Of a DNA stretch of 64,000 bases, positions 53,614-64,000 are shown piece after piece. How positions within the stretch are numbered: the first letter of the stretch is position 1; each line of letters opens with the position of its first letter. Source of the DNA: Lunularia cruciata. Its lineage: Eukaryota; Streptophyta; Marchantiopsida; Lunulariales; Lunulariaceae. The position numbers and the translations under genes are program-made. Under the pieces are notes generated by a model. The model saw nothing but the letters and a program-made list of their open reading frames with translations. It had not been told where the DNA came from and made no database searches. The stretch lies in the NCBI GenBank assembly GCA_948567375.1, contig OX419758.1:36461001-36525000 (forward strand), read 5' to 3'.

Positions 53614-55979
53614 ATGGTCAAGTTAGGATTCAAGAACATACATCCTTGATAGAGCAAGAATAAAAGGGTGTTCTTGTGACACAAAGAATGCAAGGAAATG
53701 GACAGGTTTGCTAGAAGAAGATGTAGTGCTTGTTGAAATGGTCGGTTCATAATCCTGAACTTGTGGTTCAATTGGATGGCAAAGAAGTAAAGAATGGAAG
53801 ACACTCTTATGCTTGAGGAAACACACATGTCTTATCCATTACAATAATACTTAGAGAGAAAAGTATACATCTTCTATTTTTATCACATGACTCCAAGATT
53901 AGCCTATTGTTTATCAAGTAGCAAAAAATAGGAGGAAATAAATGATATTGAATTTTTTGTAAATAAATTCTATAATTATATTAAAGTGAATATAATATTT
54001 ATGGTGCTAGATTCCAAAAGTGATCATAATTTGTTGAGTGGGTTGGTGTAATTTGTAATATATAAGACTATTATATTTTAAGTAAGTTAAGTTAAAAGCA
54101 AATAATACAATAAAAATGATTTTTTGGTAATATATCTTATGTAGTTTATCTTGTTTAATTTATTTCTTAGAAGTTTAGGTCTTGCATCACAAAAAGAAGA
54201 ACAAAACAAAAGTTTTGGAAAGGTTGTGTTTATCAAAAGAAGTCTTTCTTTCAAGTTCAAAAAATAGTAAAGGAAAATGATAAAAATGATGTTAAAAGGG
54301 TTTGATAAAATTACCATTAAATCATTGTTTGATTATAAATTGGTTACTATAAGTAATAGATCTAAAATTAAAATTTAGGAATATTATTTTTTCCAATATT
54401 GATCCAAATGAAGCATATGAACATGTTCTAAAGTCTCACTTAGGAAATTATTTTCTTTATATAATATAAATCTGGCTTGGAAAGTGAAAGATTATAATAT
54501 AGTTTTGAAGTGGGTTAAAAATAGAACTTATGATAATTTTACTGATAATTTTATTTTTTATAAATTTACTGAGTGCTTGAATTTAGTGTATATTAATAAG
54601 ATTTACCTTGTGCTGGTTTTGACTTATATGAGGTGGTTTTTGGGTTTAATTTTCATGAAAATATTGGTGCCTTAAAATACACAATAAAGCATACAAAATT
54701 TATTTATTTATAAACTTAAATTACATTGGGTGTTATTACTTATTATGGATTTTCCATATTTTATTTCTTATTTCATATGTTTGATAATATTATCTTGTTG
54801 GATTTGATGAAGAATTTGACATTCCTTTAGAAGCAAGAAGATTTTGATAAGGTTATCTTTCTTCCATTTCTCTAAATGATAGTTATTTAGATCACCTGTT
54901 CATAAACTCAATAAGATTATATGGTTGATATTAATAAAAGAATTTATATTAATTAAGAAATAATAATAACCTATACAATTTTCTATATTCTTCATTTCAC
55001 CACAAAGAATGGCTTGAATTCCTAGCTTTTCTTTTCTTTTCTTTTTCATAGTAATATCATATAACATATTAACATAATCCGTAAAGTAATAACAATATTT
55101 GTTCAAACTATCTAATAATTGATGTAACACAAAGTAGGACGAGAGAGTTAAATTTAGTCAAACTCATGATTGCAATGACTATGTTTCTAGGAAAATGATG
55201 ATATTTAAAGATAGATTAAGGTAAGACCTATGCATGATTGATAGGGCATAAATACCCCATCTTGTCAATGAAAACATATCTAACATCTTCCATCTTCATC
55301 CACTTCAACACCTTGTCCATCATCCCCATCTGTTGTGATAGTTCTAACATCCTATTTCCCAAAAATAGTTCCATTCATTGAAGCCCATTTTTGTCCATCA
55401 TTTCCTTATGCAAAGTCAATTCTATCCATCATCCCTCTTTCCCATGACAGTTCTATTGTCCTACTTGCCTAAAAAAAATTCATTCATCAAAGCCTATCTT
55501 TGTCCATTCTTTCCATCCATCATCCTTCTCTCATAGGTACATACTATTTCAGCAACAAGTCATGTTTTACAGGTTTAGGCTCAAGAGGAGGAGCCACAAG
55601 AGAGAGGATGAGCTCACTTGCATATATCACATGAGTGAATTGTAGATTTTGTTTGTTTTTTCCATTTTGGTTCCATTGGTACCTAGATTGAAAGCTATGG
55701 AGAATTGAGTAATTACTTCAGATCAAGAATGATGGATTAAAAAATTTCATGTTTGATTAAACATGAAATTTTTTATTTGGTATTCATGGTATACCAAATA
55801 TCCATTGGTATTCATGCTTGAGTTCCATGGTTTTAAAGCTTAGTTTGAAATTTGTTAAGACGGGATTGAAAGCTATGAGAGTTTATAGTTTTTAGGGTTT
55901 GGAGAGATATCATTTACTCATTTGAGCGGGGATGTGAGAGGTTGTGGTTTTGCAGACATGGAGAGATATGGAGAAAAGT
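53614..55979. other. Unassigned, AT-rich sequence
   Basis: No retrotransposon domain is readable. If 53390-53613 is the 5' LTR of I, gag and protease of I should lie here, but I cannot see them. A perfect short hairpin is at 55739-55774. 53880-55200 is particularly AT-rich. Confidence 0.45.
55739..55774. repeat. Perfect inverted repeat, 16-bp arms, 4-bp loop
   Basis: AAAAAATTTCATGTTT, then GATT, then AAACATGAAATTTTTT. No terminal duplication or downstream run supports a terminator or a MITE end. Confidence 0.85.
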
Positions 55980-57385
55980 ATCAAGTGTTCAGTTCATTAT
56001 TCTTTTGTTAGCCATGGCTACAATTCTCCATGTGGGGCCACATAGAGCGGTTTGGGATACACCATGCCCGGTGTGTTGTAGACACTGAACCTTGCAAGGA
56101 GTAAAGATCCATGAGAGAAGGATGCACAAGAACTATGATTCAACTACTTGGGATGCTCACATAAGGTGAGCAACCATATCAAAAACAATGATACTTAAGA
56201 TTACACATGCTTCCGATGTTCCTTTGTTGGTCATTCTAGGATACTAATTGTGTTGTGGGAGTGGTTAGTATCTTAGGGAGGTTGTATCTTGAGCTTATTT
56301 GAGACTAGTTTTCCATATACATGTCTATTCCATAGGCTACTTTGTAGATTCCATGATGAGGCTAGATAGGCTTTTTGCCTATCACTTGATTGTTTGGCAC
56401 ATGATCCATTGGACAAGATAGCATGGTTCTTATTCCTCTTACTCCCTCAATGGTGCCTTTGTTTCATTAGAGTTGGATGTGTGGGGTATAGAGGAGTGGC
56501 TACTAGATTTTATTGATTATGAGCAAGGGATTAGGCTGCCCTACAAGAGGAATTGGTTAGGGTTACACATTTTAGAAGACAAGGTCTACCACAAGATACC
56601 ATAGAGTCCACTTGATTACAATGGTGTAGGCCATTAGGTAAAGTAGGAGATCTAAGTAGAGTAGCACAAGCACTAAAGCCTTTGCATATGACTTGTCCTA
56701 TTGATGAGACTATCTACTCCTTACGCTCATTACATCTTATAGTAGGAGAGAGAGTACCATTAGATGTCTTAGATTATTAACCTAAGCAACTTGTATGTCT
56801 TGATAGGTCACTTTTTGCACAATCATTGTGCACTACCTCACTCCTTTCCTCAAGGAGCTTGTCATGGATAATATACGAGCATCTTAAAAATTACTTTTAG
56901 GTAGATGATCCTTCTAGTGGATTTACCAAGCTATTTCAGGTGGCCACAACAACAACAAGGAGAAATATTCCTATATAAATTAGTAGGGTGTTAGGTGCTA
57001 ATTGACTCCTCATGACAGATAAAGATATTGGAGGCATTAGACCAATTGTTATTAGAGAGATCTCTTTGCACTTTTTTAGTTGCACCATTGTCCCTCAACA
57101 TTGATCACACTTCCAAGACTACCTTAGTCCATATTAGTTTGGAGTAGCTATATTGGAGGTTGTGAGACTATATCTCTAAGCATTAAGAGACTCTTAGATA
57201 TCCATCTAGAGTGTGTTATCATACAAACATATGTTGAGAACAATTTTAATAGCATCTCTTGGGCATCTATCCTTAGAGAGCTTAGGAAGGTTGGTGGATC
57301 CTTGGTGAGCCTCATTCCTTTTGTGCAACATTTTGTAGCTCTATTGCTCTATTGCGTGTATTCCTTGGCCTATAAATATGAGTAG
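55980..57385 (+). pseudogene. Element J: decayed non-LTR retrotransposon ORF (zinc finger and RT N-terminus)
   Basis: At 56060-56140 the + strand reads PCPVCCRH and GVKIHERRMHKN, a C2H2-like finger (C-X2-C...H-X4-H). From 56420: AWFLFLLLPQWCL; 56600-56780: RPLGKVGDLSRVAQALKPLH and TIYSLRSLHLIVGERVPLDV; 57019: DKDIGGIRPIVIREIS; 57090 on: QFGVAILEV-like sequence; 57236: ENNFNSISWASILRELRKVG and SLIPFVQHFVALLLY. GGIRPI followed by FNS...R is the arrangement of non-LTR reverse transcriptases with an N-terminal zinc finger. It stops before the catalytic motif and is joined to gypsy sequence near 57385. Many stops. Family not assigned. Confidence 0.55.
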
Positions 57386-57960
57386 AGTGTGAGCATTCCT
57401 TGGGTGTAAAATTTTATTGCCAATATGTTAAAAGGTATAGTGCTATTACCAAGGCCTTGACAAAGTTGACCAAGCTTACACATGAATGGTGTTGGGGAGA
57501 TGAGCTGGAGAGAGCTTTTGTAGAGCTCAAGGAGATGTTAACATTTGCCCCTACTCTAAGGAGACCAATCAAAAGATGACCATTTTAGGTTTGCACTAAT
57601 TGGAGTATGTTGTGGCTTGGAGCAATGCTCACCCAACATGATGATGAGAGGAAGGAGTCTGTGATGGCCTATGCTAGTTTCTCCAACCATTTAGTGGAGG
57701 TAAAGTATAGTTCATATGAGGGAGTATGGGCAATAGCACATTTTTGATGTTACTCATTTGGTGATCCCTTTACTCTCATCATTGATCATCAACCATTAAA
57801 GTGGTTGATGAAGTCCAACAAGCTTTCAAGGAAGCTTGCATGATGGGCTCTGATGTTACAAGAGTATGATTTCACAATTATTCATAGACCTAGAGTGGTG
57901 AATTGTGATGTAGATGGGTTGAGTAGAAACCCATGTCCAGTTAGCAAGATCATATCAAAG
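57386..57960 (+). pseudogene. I RNase H (with end of RT), decayed
   Basis: Plus strand: SLGVKFYCQYVKRYSAITKA (RT thumb/connection), WGDELERAFVELKEMLTFAP, ESVMAYASFSNHLVEVKYSS, YEGVWAIAHF, DPFTLIIDHQPLKWLMKSNK and LMLQEYDFTIIHRPRVVNCD, then VDGLSRNPCP. This is a complete order of gypsy RNase H blocks with few stops. Most of RT upstream is missing, replaced by J. Confidence 0.82.
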
Positions 57961-58361
57961 CCTGTTGGCATGGTGAGACAAATGAGAAGATGGTGTGATG
58001 TTGGAATGCATCTACCTTTCTCTATATATTTTATGAGGCTTTGGTGGTATCTCTCTTAACGCATACAAGAGGAGTTATTGAGGTCACATATCCAAAGAAT
58101 AGAGATAGTGGTATAGTTTAGCAAGACATTCATAATAATGTTGTAAAGATGGATTATCTTCACACTAGTGTTGTGGGTGGCATAGCTAGAGCCAAAGAGT
58201 GAGACCATGTTCTTCAACAAGCCAAATAGTTTAGATTGGAGTGCAAACACCTTCTTTGTGTATGAGAGGATGGTAGAGTGTGAGTATTACCATTTCCATC
58301 TTAAGAACACAATTGGTCCATCATGCATATGAGGAGCTAGGACATTTTGGAGTAAAGTGTA
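57961..58361 (+). pseudogene. I spacer and integrase zinc-binding region, left of D
   Basis: Contains the spacer homologous to H 37476-37626 and 45430-45640. Reads RTQLVHHAYEELGHFGVK-like sequence up to 58361 (His pair of the HHCC domain), where solo LTR D interrupts it. Confidence 0.72.
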
Positions 58362-58639
58362 TGTGGTACCCACATTTTTTTCCTATTTTTGAAGAAGATG
58401 TGTACAAATAAAGTAGTATTGTATATGTATGGCATCAAAAAGCAGAGAATAGTGTATTTGGGTTGTAACCCAAAGTAAAGTGACTTTGTGTCAAAAGATG
58501 AAGTACTTGTATTGGTCTTGTCAACATTCAACCCAAAGTAAGGAAACTTTGTCTTGGGGTGCTCAATCCAAGGCAAGGACAGTGTAATAATTCTCTTTTG
58601 GGGTTGGACATTCAAGAAGGTACTGCACACAAAAATGGC

Positions 58640-61344
58640 TGGCCTATGAGCAGTGGAAAATTGACATTGATAGGAGCATGCAAAATGTGTGATTTCTTGA
58701 TAGAAGCTCAAAATGAAGAAAGACTGAGGAGACACGCCACTATAAAGTTTGGGATTGAGACAAAGAGATGACAAGTAACTTCCAATTGCCATTAAGGAGT
58801 TGTTTGAGGGAGATAGGGGAAAAGGGATTGTAGTAAGAGATGCACTTATGCATCAAGAGAAGTTCAAGATTGTTAGTCTGAGAGTTGGGCGGAAGAATAG
58901 TCACCAACCTAGAGTGGAAGAGAGTAAGATGGGAGGTGGAAAGAAGAACTTGGAATTTGTAGTGAGAAATCATGCAACTTAGAGGTTAGATGGGATTGCA
59001 AGAATCAAAGTCTTGAGTAGGATTTTGGATCACATTTCTGGAATGGAACTGGAACCTTAGTTTTTCAGGTTTTGTGATTGAGATAATAGAGATTAAGTGT
59101 TTGGATGGACCCGAGGTAGAGGGTAAGAGAGGAAATCTGGCTTGATGGATAGAGTTGGATTGGAGGTTATTACTCAGAAGAGAGGTGGGTGAGGAGAAAA
59201 AGGCCACATTCTTGGAGAGAGGAGAGGTAGTTGAGGATACGCAAGAAGTATGAGACGCCTTTTCTTCAAAATACACAAAGAATGGATATAAGGTTTAGAG
59301 TTATAAGGACCTTGTGAGGAGAAGCATTGTAGGAGCAATGATGGCCATCTTCAAGCCAAAGCAAGCCACTTATGTGATGAAACATCAAGTGGTGTTTTTC
59401 CATAAGATGTTTGTTAGGGAACCGATCAATTAGGCAAAGTGCTTCCATCAATGCACAAGACAAATGGTGTGGAATTTGCAAGATAAGTCACCTCCACACT
59501 ACATCATGTAGTTTGCAGCCCATTTTTCTTGGGATTGAATCTATTGAATGCGGAGGAATGACCACAAGATGGTGTTGTACTTCCATCCTGACTTAAGGAG
59601 AAATGTTGATGCAGATGAGCAACAATACATTCAGATCAAAAGCAATGATGAGTACTCCACACAAATGAGGCAGAGTGTGAGATTGGTAGTGAACGCTCCA
59701 AATTCAAAGAAGAGGAGTTGACTCGAAGAAGAAATAGCGGCAACAAGACCATGGAAGACCAGGAAAGTGAACCCAAAGAAAGACCTGGTGGTAATCGCAT
59801 CAGCGGGAGAAGAACCGGAAAGAGAAGCTAAGTATAAGTCAAAAGACTCGGAGAGAGAAGAAGAACCCAAACTCAAGTTGCAAAGTGGTGAAGCAAGTAG
59901 CAAGAGTGAGGATGGAGTAGAGATGCAGCCAATACCAGAGGAAGAGAAGAGAAAGCTAGAGATGGTAGAAAAAGATAACCAAAAGGAAGAAGAGGAAGTT
60001 CCAGAGAAAGAGGAGAAGAAGGTTATCATTTAGAGAGGTATCCGATCCAAAAGAAACATGATGTATGAGGCGGAGCCAAGTCAAAGAAGGGAAATGGAAA
60101 GTGAAAGTTTGGGGAGCAAGGAATCAATTCCAATTAGGCGACTTTGGCTAAGGAGAAGATTGTTAGGCAAAGAAGAAGCAAAGAAGGAGAAAAGCCTGCA
60201 AGCAGAAGGGAACTAGACCAAAGGAGTAGAGTATCTGCAAGAGATTATCTATTCGTTGCTAATGAAGTTGGAGGAGAAGAAGAAAGAAATGCAATTGGAG
60301 CATCCCAATGTAAAGATTGTGTTGCAGGTGTTGGCGCGGTTAGAAGAAGAGGATTTGGAGTTGAAGGAGAGTATAACCCAAGGAGAAGAGCAAAAGGAGG
60401 TACTACGAGTATATGCAATAGTCCAAAACCATATGATTGAGAATTTAAAGAGAGAAGTAAGGAGTAGAAAGAGAATAATAGAGCAAAATGTCATAGCCAA
60501 AGAAAGACAAATAGTTGAGTATGAAATCTTAAAATAACAATTTGTTGATTCTTGATTAAAAATCATCCATGTTATGGCAAGGGTAGTAGAGAAGGAGCAA
60601 GAGATTGATAGAGTGATGGAGAGTATAGAAGAGAAGAAGCAACTCTAGCAAAGAGAGTTAATAGTGAGATATAGAGAAGAAGAAAGATTGAGGGAGTTAC
60701 TTTGTAATTTGGAAAAGAATATAGTGCATAAAGAGAAGGAGAAGGAGAATGTGAAGGCCAAATTTGAAGCTGAGTAGGCAATGTATCGAGAAGATTGGCA
60801 GGCAGATCAAGAATGTGAGAGAAAAATGAGGCTTGAGCCATTGAAAGAGATAGTAGTGAAGATGAATGCAATGCTGAGTACTGAAGCCAATGTAAGAATT
60901 GAAGAAACGAGATTGCATGAGTTAAGGTTGTTGGTATCGGAGACAAGGAGAAGAAATGCAAAGGATAAGGACTTGAATGCTTTATTGATTAGTCTTAGAA
61001 CTCGTGTAGATAGGAAGATATTGGAAGTGGAAGACAATTTCACAATTAGATTAGATTTAGTTAAGTTAGAAATAGATAAACTTTGGAAGGATGTTAGAGC
61101 AAAACCCAAAGTAGAAGAGATAGGAGTACAAATATCTTTGAAGTTACCAGTGGAGATATTAGAGAAAGATGGGTTGCAAGGATAAGATGTATGTAGATTG
61201 CACATGACGGGAATTGCAGATCAAGAAGAAGAGGTGTTAGAATTGGTAGAAGAGTTAGTAGTTGGTAAACTTGAGGATAGAATAGTATGCAAGGTTACTT
61301 TGGGATTTGATGCCAAGGAAGAAGTAGACATCGGATTGGAGTAG
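58640..61344 (+). pseudogene. LTR-encoded ORF in solo LTR D, broken in its first half
   Basis: The N-terminal domain is damaged (FEGDRGKGIVVRDAL near 58805, ARIKVLSRILDHISGMELE near 59000, then mixed frames). From about 59641 to TAG 61342 one frame runs through with only a handful of stops: MNPKKDLVVIASAGEEPE (59767), EEKKKEMQLEHPNVKIVLQV (60265), EEDLELKESITQGEEQKEVL, RELLCNLEKNIVHKEKEKEN, MLSTEANVRIEETRLHELRL (60870), LNALLISLRTRVDRKILEVE and closing EEVDIGLE. A charged coiled coil throughout. The start near 58640 is approximate. Confidence 0.68.
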
Positions 61345-61464
61345 TAATAGTTTTGAGATATGAAGAGGCAGATATGGAGAGGTGCATTGTTGTTTTGGAT
61401 CTACAAGTTGGTAAAGTTGTTGTAGAATGGTATAGTTGTTAGATAATTGCTGGAAAGCTTTGCC

Positions 61465-61472
61465 TATTTAAG
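61465..61472 (+). promoter_or_regulatory. TATA-like box of solo LTR D
   Basis: TATTTAAG, 120 bp after the ORF stop and about 670 bp before the LTR end, as in the other copies. Confidence 0.5.
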
Positions 61473-62143
61473 GGTAGCATTTGCAGTGTTATGTTGTTCA
61501 ATATTTATTTTCCTAAGAATAGATAAAGTGAAGTGCTGATTTCAATGCTTGTTGCTTGAGCTTGATTCTGGGTATCAACTCTATGTTTGTAATTGTGAGT
61601 GTTTGGAGAATTTCAAAGTGCAAATTAGTGTGTGTGTTGGATGTTAGATTCTGCAGTTGTGATCTTCATTTTGTGTGTTTGATCTTGAGTGAAATGCAAT
61701 CAGAGCAATGCCTTGATAGATTTGAGAAGAATTGTAGTGTTGGTAGTATTTTGCAGTTGTGAGTACAACATAGTGTTGATGTGAAGCAATTTAGATCAAG
61801 AAAGTTGTGCCTTTAGTGAAAGGGTGGAACACAATTATGAGGTGTGGTCATTTTGCAGTGAAGTGCCATTTTTTAGAGAGATTGAATCATCATAATCAAG
61901 ATTGTTTGGAAAGATTTGATGGAGTTGTGATTAAGTGTGACATTTTTGTGTGACAAGATTGCAAGTCAGTGCTTGTTACTCTCTTTTGGGTGTGGTTTCT
62001 ACCTAAGAGACTAAAGAAGAAATTAAGAAGAACCACATTTGAGACATTTGACTTTGTATTTGGACATTTTTTATCAGTATCTTTGTGTGAACAAACTTTA
62101 CTTACCTAATTACCCCAAAAGTGGTATTTGCCGGGTTGTCACA

Positions 62144-63191
62144 ATGTACATATAGCTTACTCTAGAGTCATTATTGGTGGCATAGTATGAAAACCAATAT
62201 ATAGTAGTTTATTGCCATATGTGTGGTTTGTGACCAAGTTAGAACATCATTTGATGCTCCTACACCACAATTACACCCATTCCTATTGGAGTTTGGACTT
62301 TGCTAGACCTTTACCATTGATTGTTAGACATCATCAATATGCTTTGGTTATGGTGGAGCACTTTTCCAAGTGGATTAAGTTGGTGATACTTCTTGACAAG
62401 TCTAATGAAAGGATGGCTTACTTGTTCCTAGATTGGGTTCTTAGTCATTTTGGTGCACTAGTTGAGGTTTTGACTGATCAAGTATAAAGTTCTTGGGGGA
62501 TTTTCAAGTCTTGTGTGATAAAGTTTTGATTGATAATCATACTACCTTTTGACATCATCTTGAGGTAGATGGCTTAGCAGAGAGAGTGGTTCAAACGGTG
62601 AAGAAAGGATTATGGAAGTATGGTTTGCAAAGAGGCCACTTGGGAGATTGGGATCTCTAGTTACCTTGGTTGGCCATGGGCTATTGGTTCAGCCAGCAAG
62701 CCTCCTTAGCATCCTTCTCTCCTTACTTTCTACTCTATGCATGAGATCTAGATTTACCTATAGCCATTTGTCAAGATGCTACTATAGTGTTGGGCTTTGA
62801 TGATCCAGATGTATGGATGAAAGTATGTTCTCAACGTGTAGGGATCTTTTGAAGAGTGATGCTTATTGCCTTTGAGAACTTGGCAATTGCTCAGCATAGG
62901 GATATCTTATGCTATGCTACCATTTAAGGAAGAGGTTATAGACCTCCAATCTGTCAATTTCATCTAGGTGACTATGTCTATCTACAATAAATAGCATTGA
63001 TGACTCTTGATGTTACTATATGCCGCACTATCATGAGAGTGCATGAAGTTTTGCCTTTTGGCATCTTTGTGTTGGAAGGACATGGTAGTGTTGTTTGGAA
63101 GGATCATGTGTGCAATTGTATGCCATGCCACTTGCCAAATATTGATGGTACTATAGATCTAAGCTTGGCACTTGTACGTGCAGGCTTGTGG
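62144..63191 (+). pseudogene. I integrase, right of D
   Basis: Reads HYWWHSMKTN, IAICVVCDQV (Cys pair), YWSLDFARPLPL (first Asp), YALVMVEHFSKWIKLVILLD, FGALVEVLTDQV (second Asp), DGLAERVVQTVKKGLWKY (catalytic Glu intact), PDVWMKVCSQ, FENLAIAQHRDILCYAT and, from 62997, MTLDVTICRTIMRVHEVLPF, FVLEGHGSVVWKDHVCNCMP and CHLPNIDGT. A few stops and one shift near 62490. Continuous with the PHD-like module. Confidence 0.8.
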
Positions 63192-63332
63192 TATATGTTG
63201 TGTTGCTCTTCTAATGGAACTGCTACTGTGTTAGTGTGTGATAATTTTTTGAGAGGATGGGATATGGGATTTTTGACTTCTCCCCTCATTGTGGTTCCTC
63301 GAGGACAATTGTTATGGCCTAGATGTACTTGA
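63192..63332 (+). pseudogene. I polyprotein C-terminal PHD-like module, metal ligands lost
   Basis: Aligned with H 47440-47580 it keeps the same length and the same stop (TGA 63330-63332 after RCT). It reads YMLCCSSNGTATVLVCDNF, LRGWDMGFLTSPL, VVPRGQ, LLWPRCT. Of the eight ligand positions only the second, third and eighth Cys remain; His is Asp. RGW just before the His position is preserved. Together with H it shows that the module is a regular part of this polyprotein. Confidence 0.6.
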
Positions 63333-63546
63333 CCTATAGCTAGTTCATTGTTTATATGATTATAGATTGCAAACAAGCTACTAATAATAGGCTCAATAGC
63401 ACCAAACCTCTTGATCTTGCCCACCATAGGGTATAATACTAATAGTAGGCTCAATAGCACCAAACCTCCTGATCTTGCACACCATATACTAGGAGTAGAT
63501 GGCTATTTGGAGTTAGAGTGACCTAACTGCCAGCTAAGGGGAGAAT
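63333..63546 (+). other. I 3' untranslated region and polypurine tract
   Basis: Includes two near-identical 45-bp direct repeats (AGGCTCAATAGCACCAAACCTC at about 63388 and 63448). Ends in AAGGGGAGAAT (63536-63546), a polypurine tract right before the LTR block. Confidence 0.65.
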
Positions 63547-63651
63547 TGTGGCACTTTAGAGTCCATGTATGACTTATGTGTGAGTTGTGCTTCTATAGTG
63601 TGTGATGTTGACAATGATGTATGTTGTGTAGAAATGTATATATGCACAACA
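63547..63651 (+). repeat. 105-bp LTR block of I
   Basis: TGTGGCACTTTAGAGTCC...GCACAACA. Matches both end blocks of the H LTR. Sequence after 63651 is unrelated to H, so this is either a very short LTR or a full one collapsed by recombination between its end repeats. Confidence 0.6.
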
Positions 63652-64000
63652 ATGAGTACATAAACAAAATCACCTAAAAGATACTCTTTGGCATCAAAAC
63701 TAGGACATCTTCCTCTCTAGTTCAAAACAGTCCACAATGATGAATTTTTAAACAAGTCATGTTGTGATATGATCCCAACGTTATTGTAAATAAAAATATC
63801 AAAACTTGAAACTAAACCAAATGTAATCAATTGCAAACATTTTGATTAAAAATAGTGAAGAATTACATATTGAACAATCTAAACACTTACTACTTATAAA
63901 ATGTAGAATTTATCTTTTATCATCACAAATCCCTTGGAAATTTATAAAATAAGAGACTTTGTTGAAATATATTTCTCCATCCATTATAGGTCGAGCTACG
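63652..64000. other. Unassigned AT-rich sequence to window end
   Basis: No gene, LTR end or domain is seen on either strand. Confidence 0.5.

Larger units (their letters stand above)
58362..62143 (+). mobile_element. Solo LTR D of the A family (3782 bp) in I integrase
   Basis: Starts TGTGGTACCCACATTTTTTT and ends GGGTTGTCACA. Flanks GTGTA (58357-58361) and ATGTA (62144-62148) are a duplication with one change. H has the uninterrupted site AGTAAAGTATACATATAGC at 45631-45649. No internal region, so a solo LTR. It is more diverged from A than C is. Confidence 0.94.
57385..63651 (+). mobile_element. Element I: 5'-truncated gypsy element of the H/I type, with D inside
   Basis: Plus-strand RNase H, integrase, C-terminal PHD-like module, 3' untranslated region, purine tract and LTR block. 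It is the sister copy of H and carries no K, L or S2, so it supplies empty sites for L and S2; H supplies the empty site for D. The left end is defined only by the J junction; an LTR remnant at 53390-53613 may be its original 5' LTR. No target duplication could be found. Confidence 0.75.

Noticed and set aside
55739-55774. The AT-rich hairpin as a terminator or MITE end
   Set aside because: It has no associated gene, no flanking duplication and no second copy in the window.
1-64000. CRISPR array, rRNA or tRNA genes, organellar insert
   Set aside because: No regularly spaced repeats, no rRNA landmark and no complete cloverleaf was found. The tRNA-like matches are the primer-binding sites of the elements.

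Overview
This is a gene-poor, AT-rich stretch of a large plant nuclear genome made almost entirely of decayed, nested LTR retrotransposons. Chromodomain-bearing Ty3/gypsy elements primed by initiator-Met tRNA, Athila/Tat-like elements with the plant-type TGGCACCGCTGCCGGGGA primer site, 3.7-kb LTRs and multi-level nesting fit a gymnosperm-type giant genome; the species cannot be told from the sequence. I found no intact host gene, no rRNA or tRNA gene, no CRISPR array and no organellar sequence. Names A to L, S1 and S2 below are my own labels.

Layout. 1-3386 is unassigned sequence holding a solo LTR (S1, 2575-3032) and the left end of a decayed coiled-coil reading frame. Element A (3387-17089, +) is a full-length Athila/Tat-like retrotransposon with 3.77-kb LTRs and a 5-bp target-site duplication (TSD). 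The coiled-coil locus resumes at 17090 and is cut again by chromovirus F (17758-34801, +). F contains chromovirus E (22553-32841, -), whose gag in turn contains a 3.7-kb solo LTR of the A family (C, 27174-30864, -). Further right, chromovirus G (36013-51034, +) has lost much of its interior and carries a fragment of a different gypsy lineage, H. H has been hit by a comparatively young gypsy element K (37627-45429, -), a chromovirus solo LTR L (46303-47031, -) and solo LTR S2 (47581-48004). From 51035 the sequence is very AT-rich; then come a decayed non-LTR retrotransposon (J, about 55980-57385) and element I (about 57385-63651, +). I is a sister copy of H interrupted by another A-family solo LTR (D, 58362-62143).

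The insertions can be checked inside the window. Most have matching 5-bp TSDs, and four have a related uninterrupted (empty) site elsewhere in the window: A (17416), D (45637), L (62784) and S2 (63328). This fixes LTR ends to the base and gives a relative order of events.

Three points deserve most attention. (1) The H/I polyprotein ends, after the integrase, in a cysteine/histidine pattern that reads as a PHD finger, the place where chromoviruses carry a chromodomain. (2) The A-family LTR contains a long open frame (about 850 codons, a conserved N-terminal domain plus a long coiled coil) upstream of the LTR's TATA box, hence in U3; it is recognisable in all four LTR copies. (3) K has a complete 157-codon zinc-knuckle ORF upstream of gag. 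All coding calls are reading-frame level recognition of decayed proteins, and domain borders are approximate.
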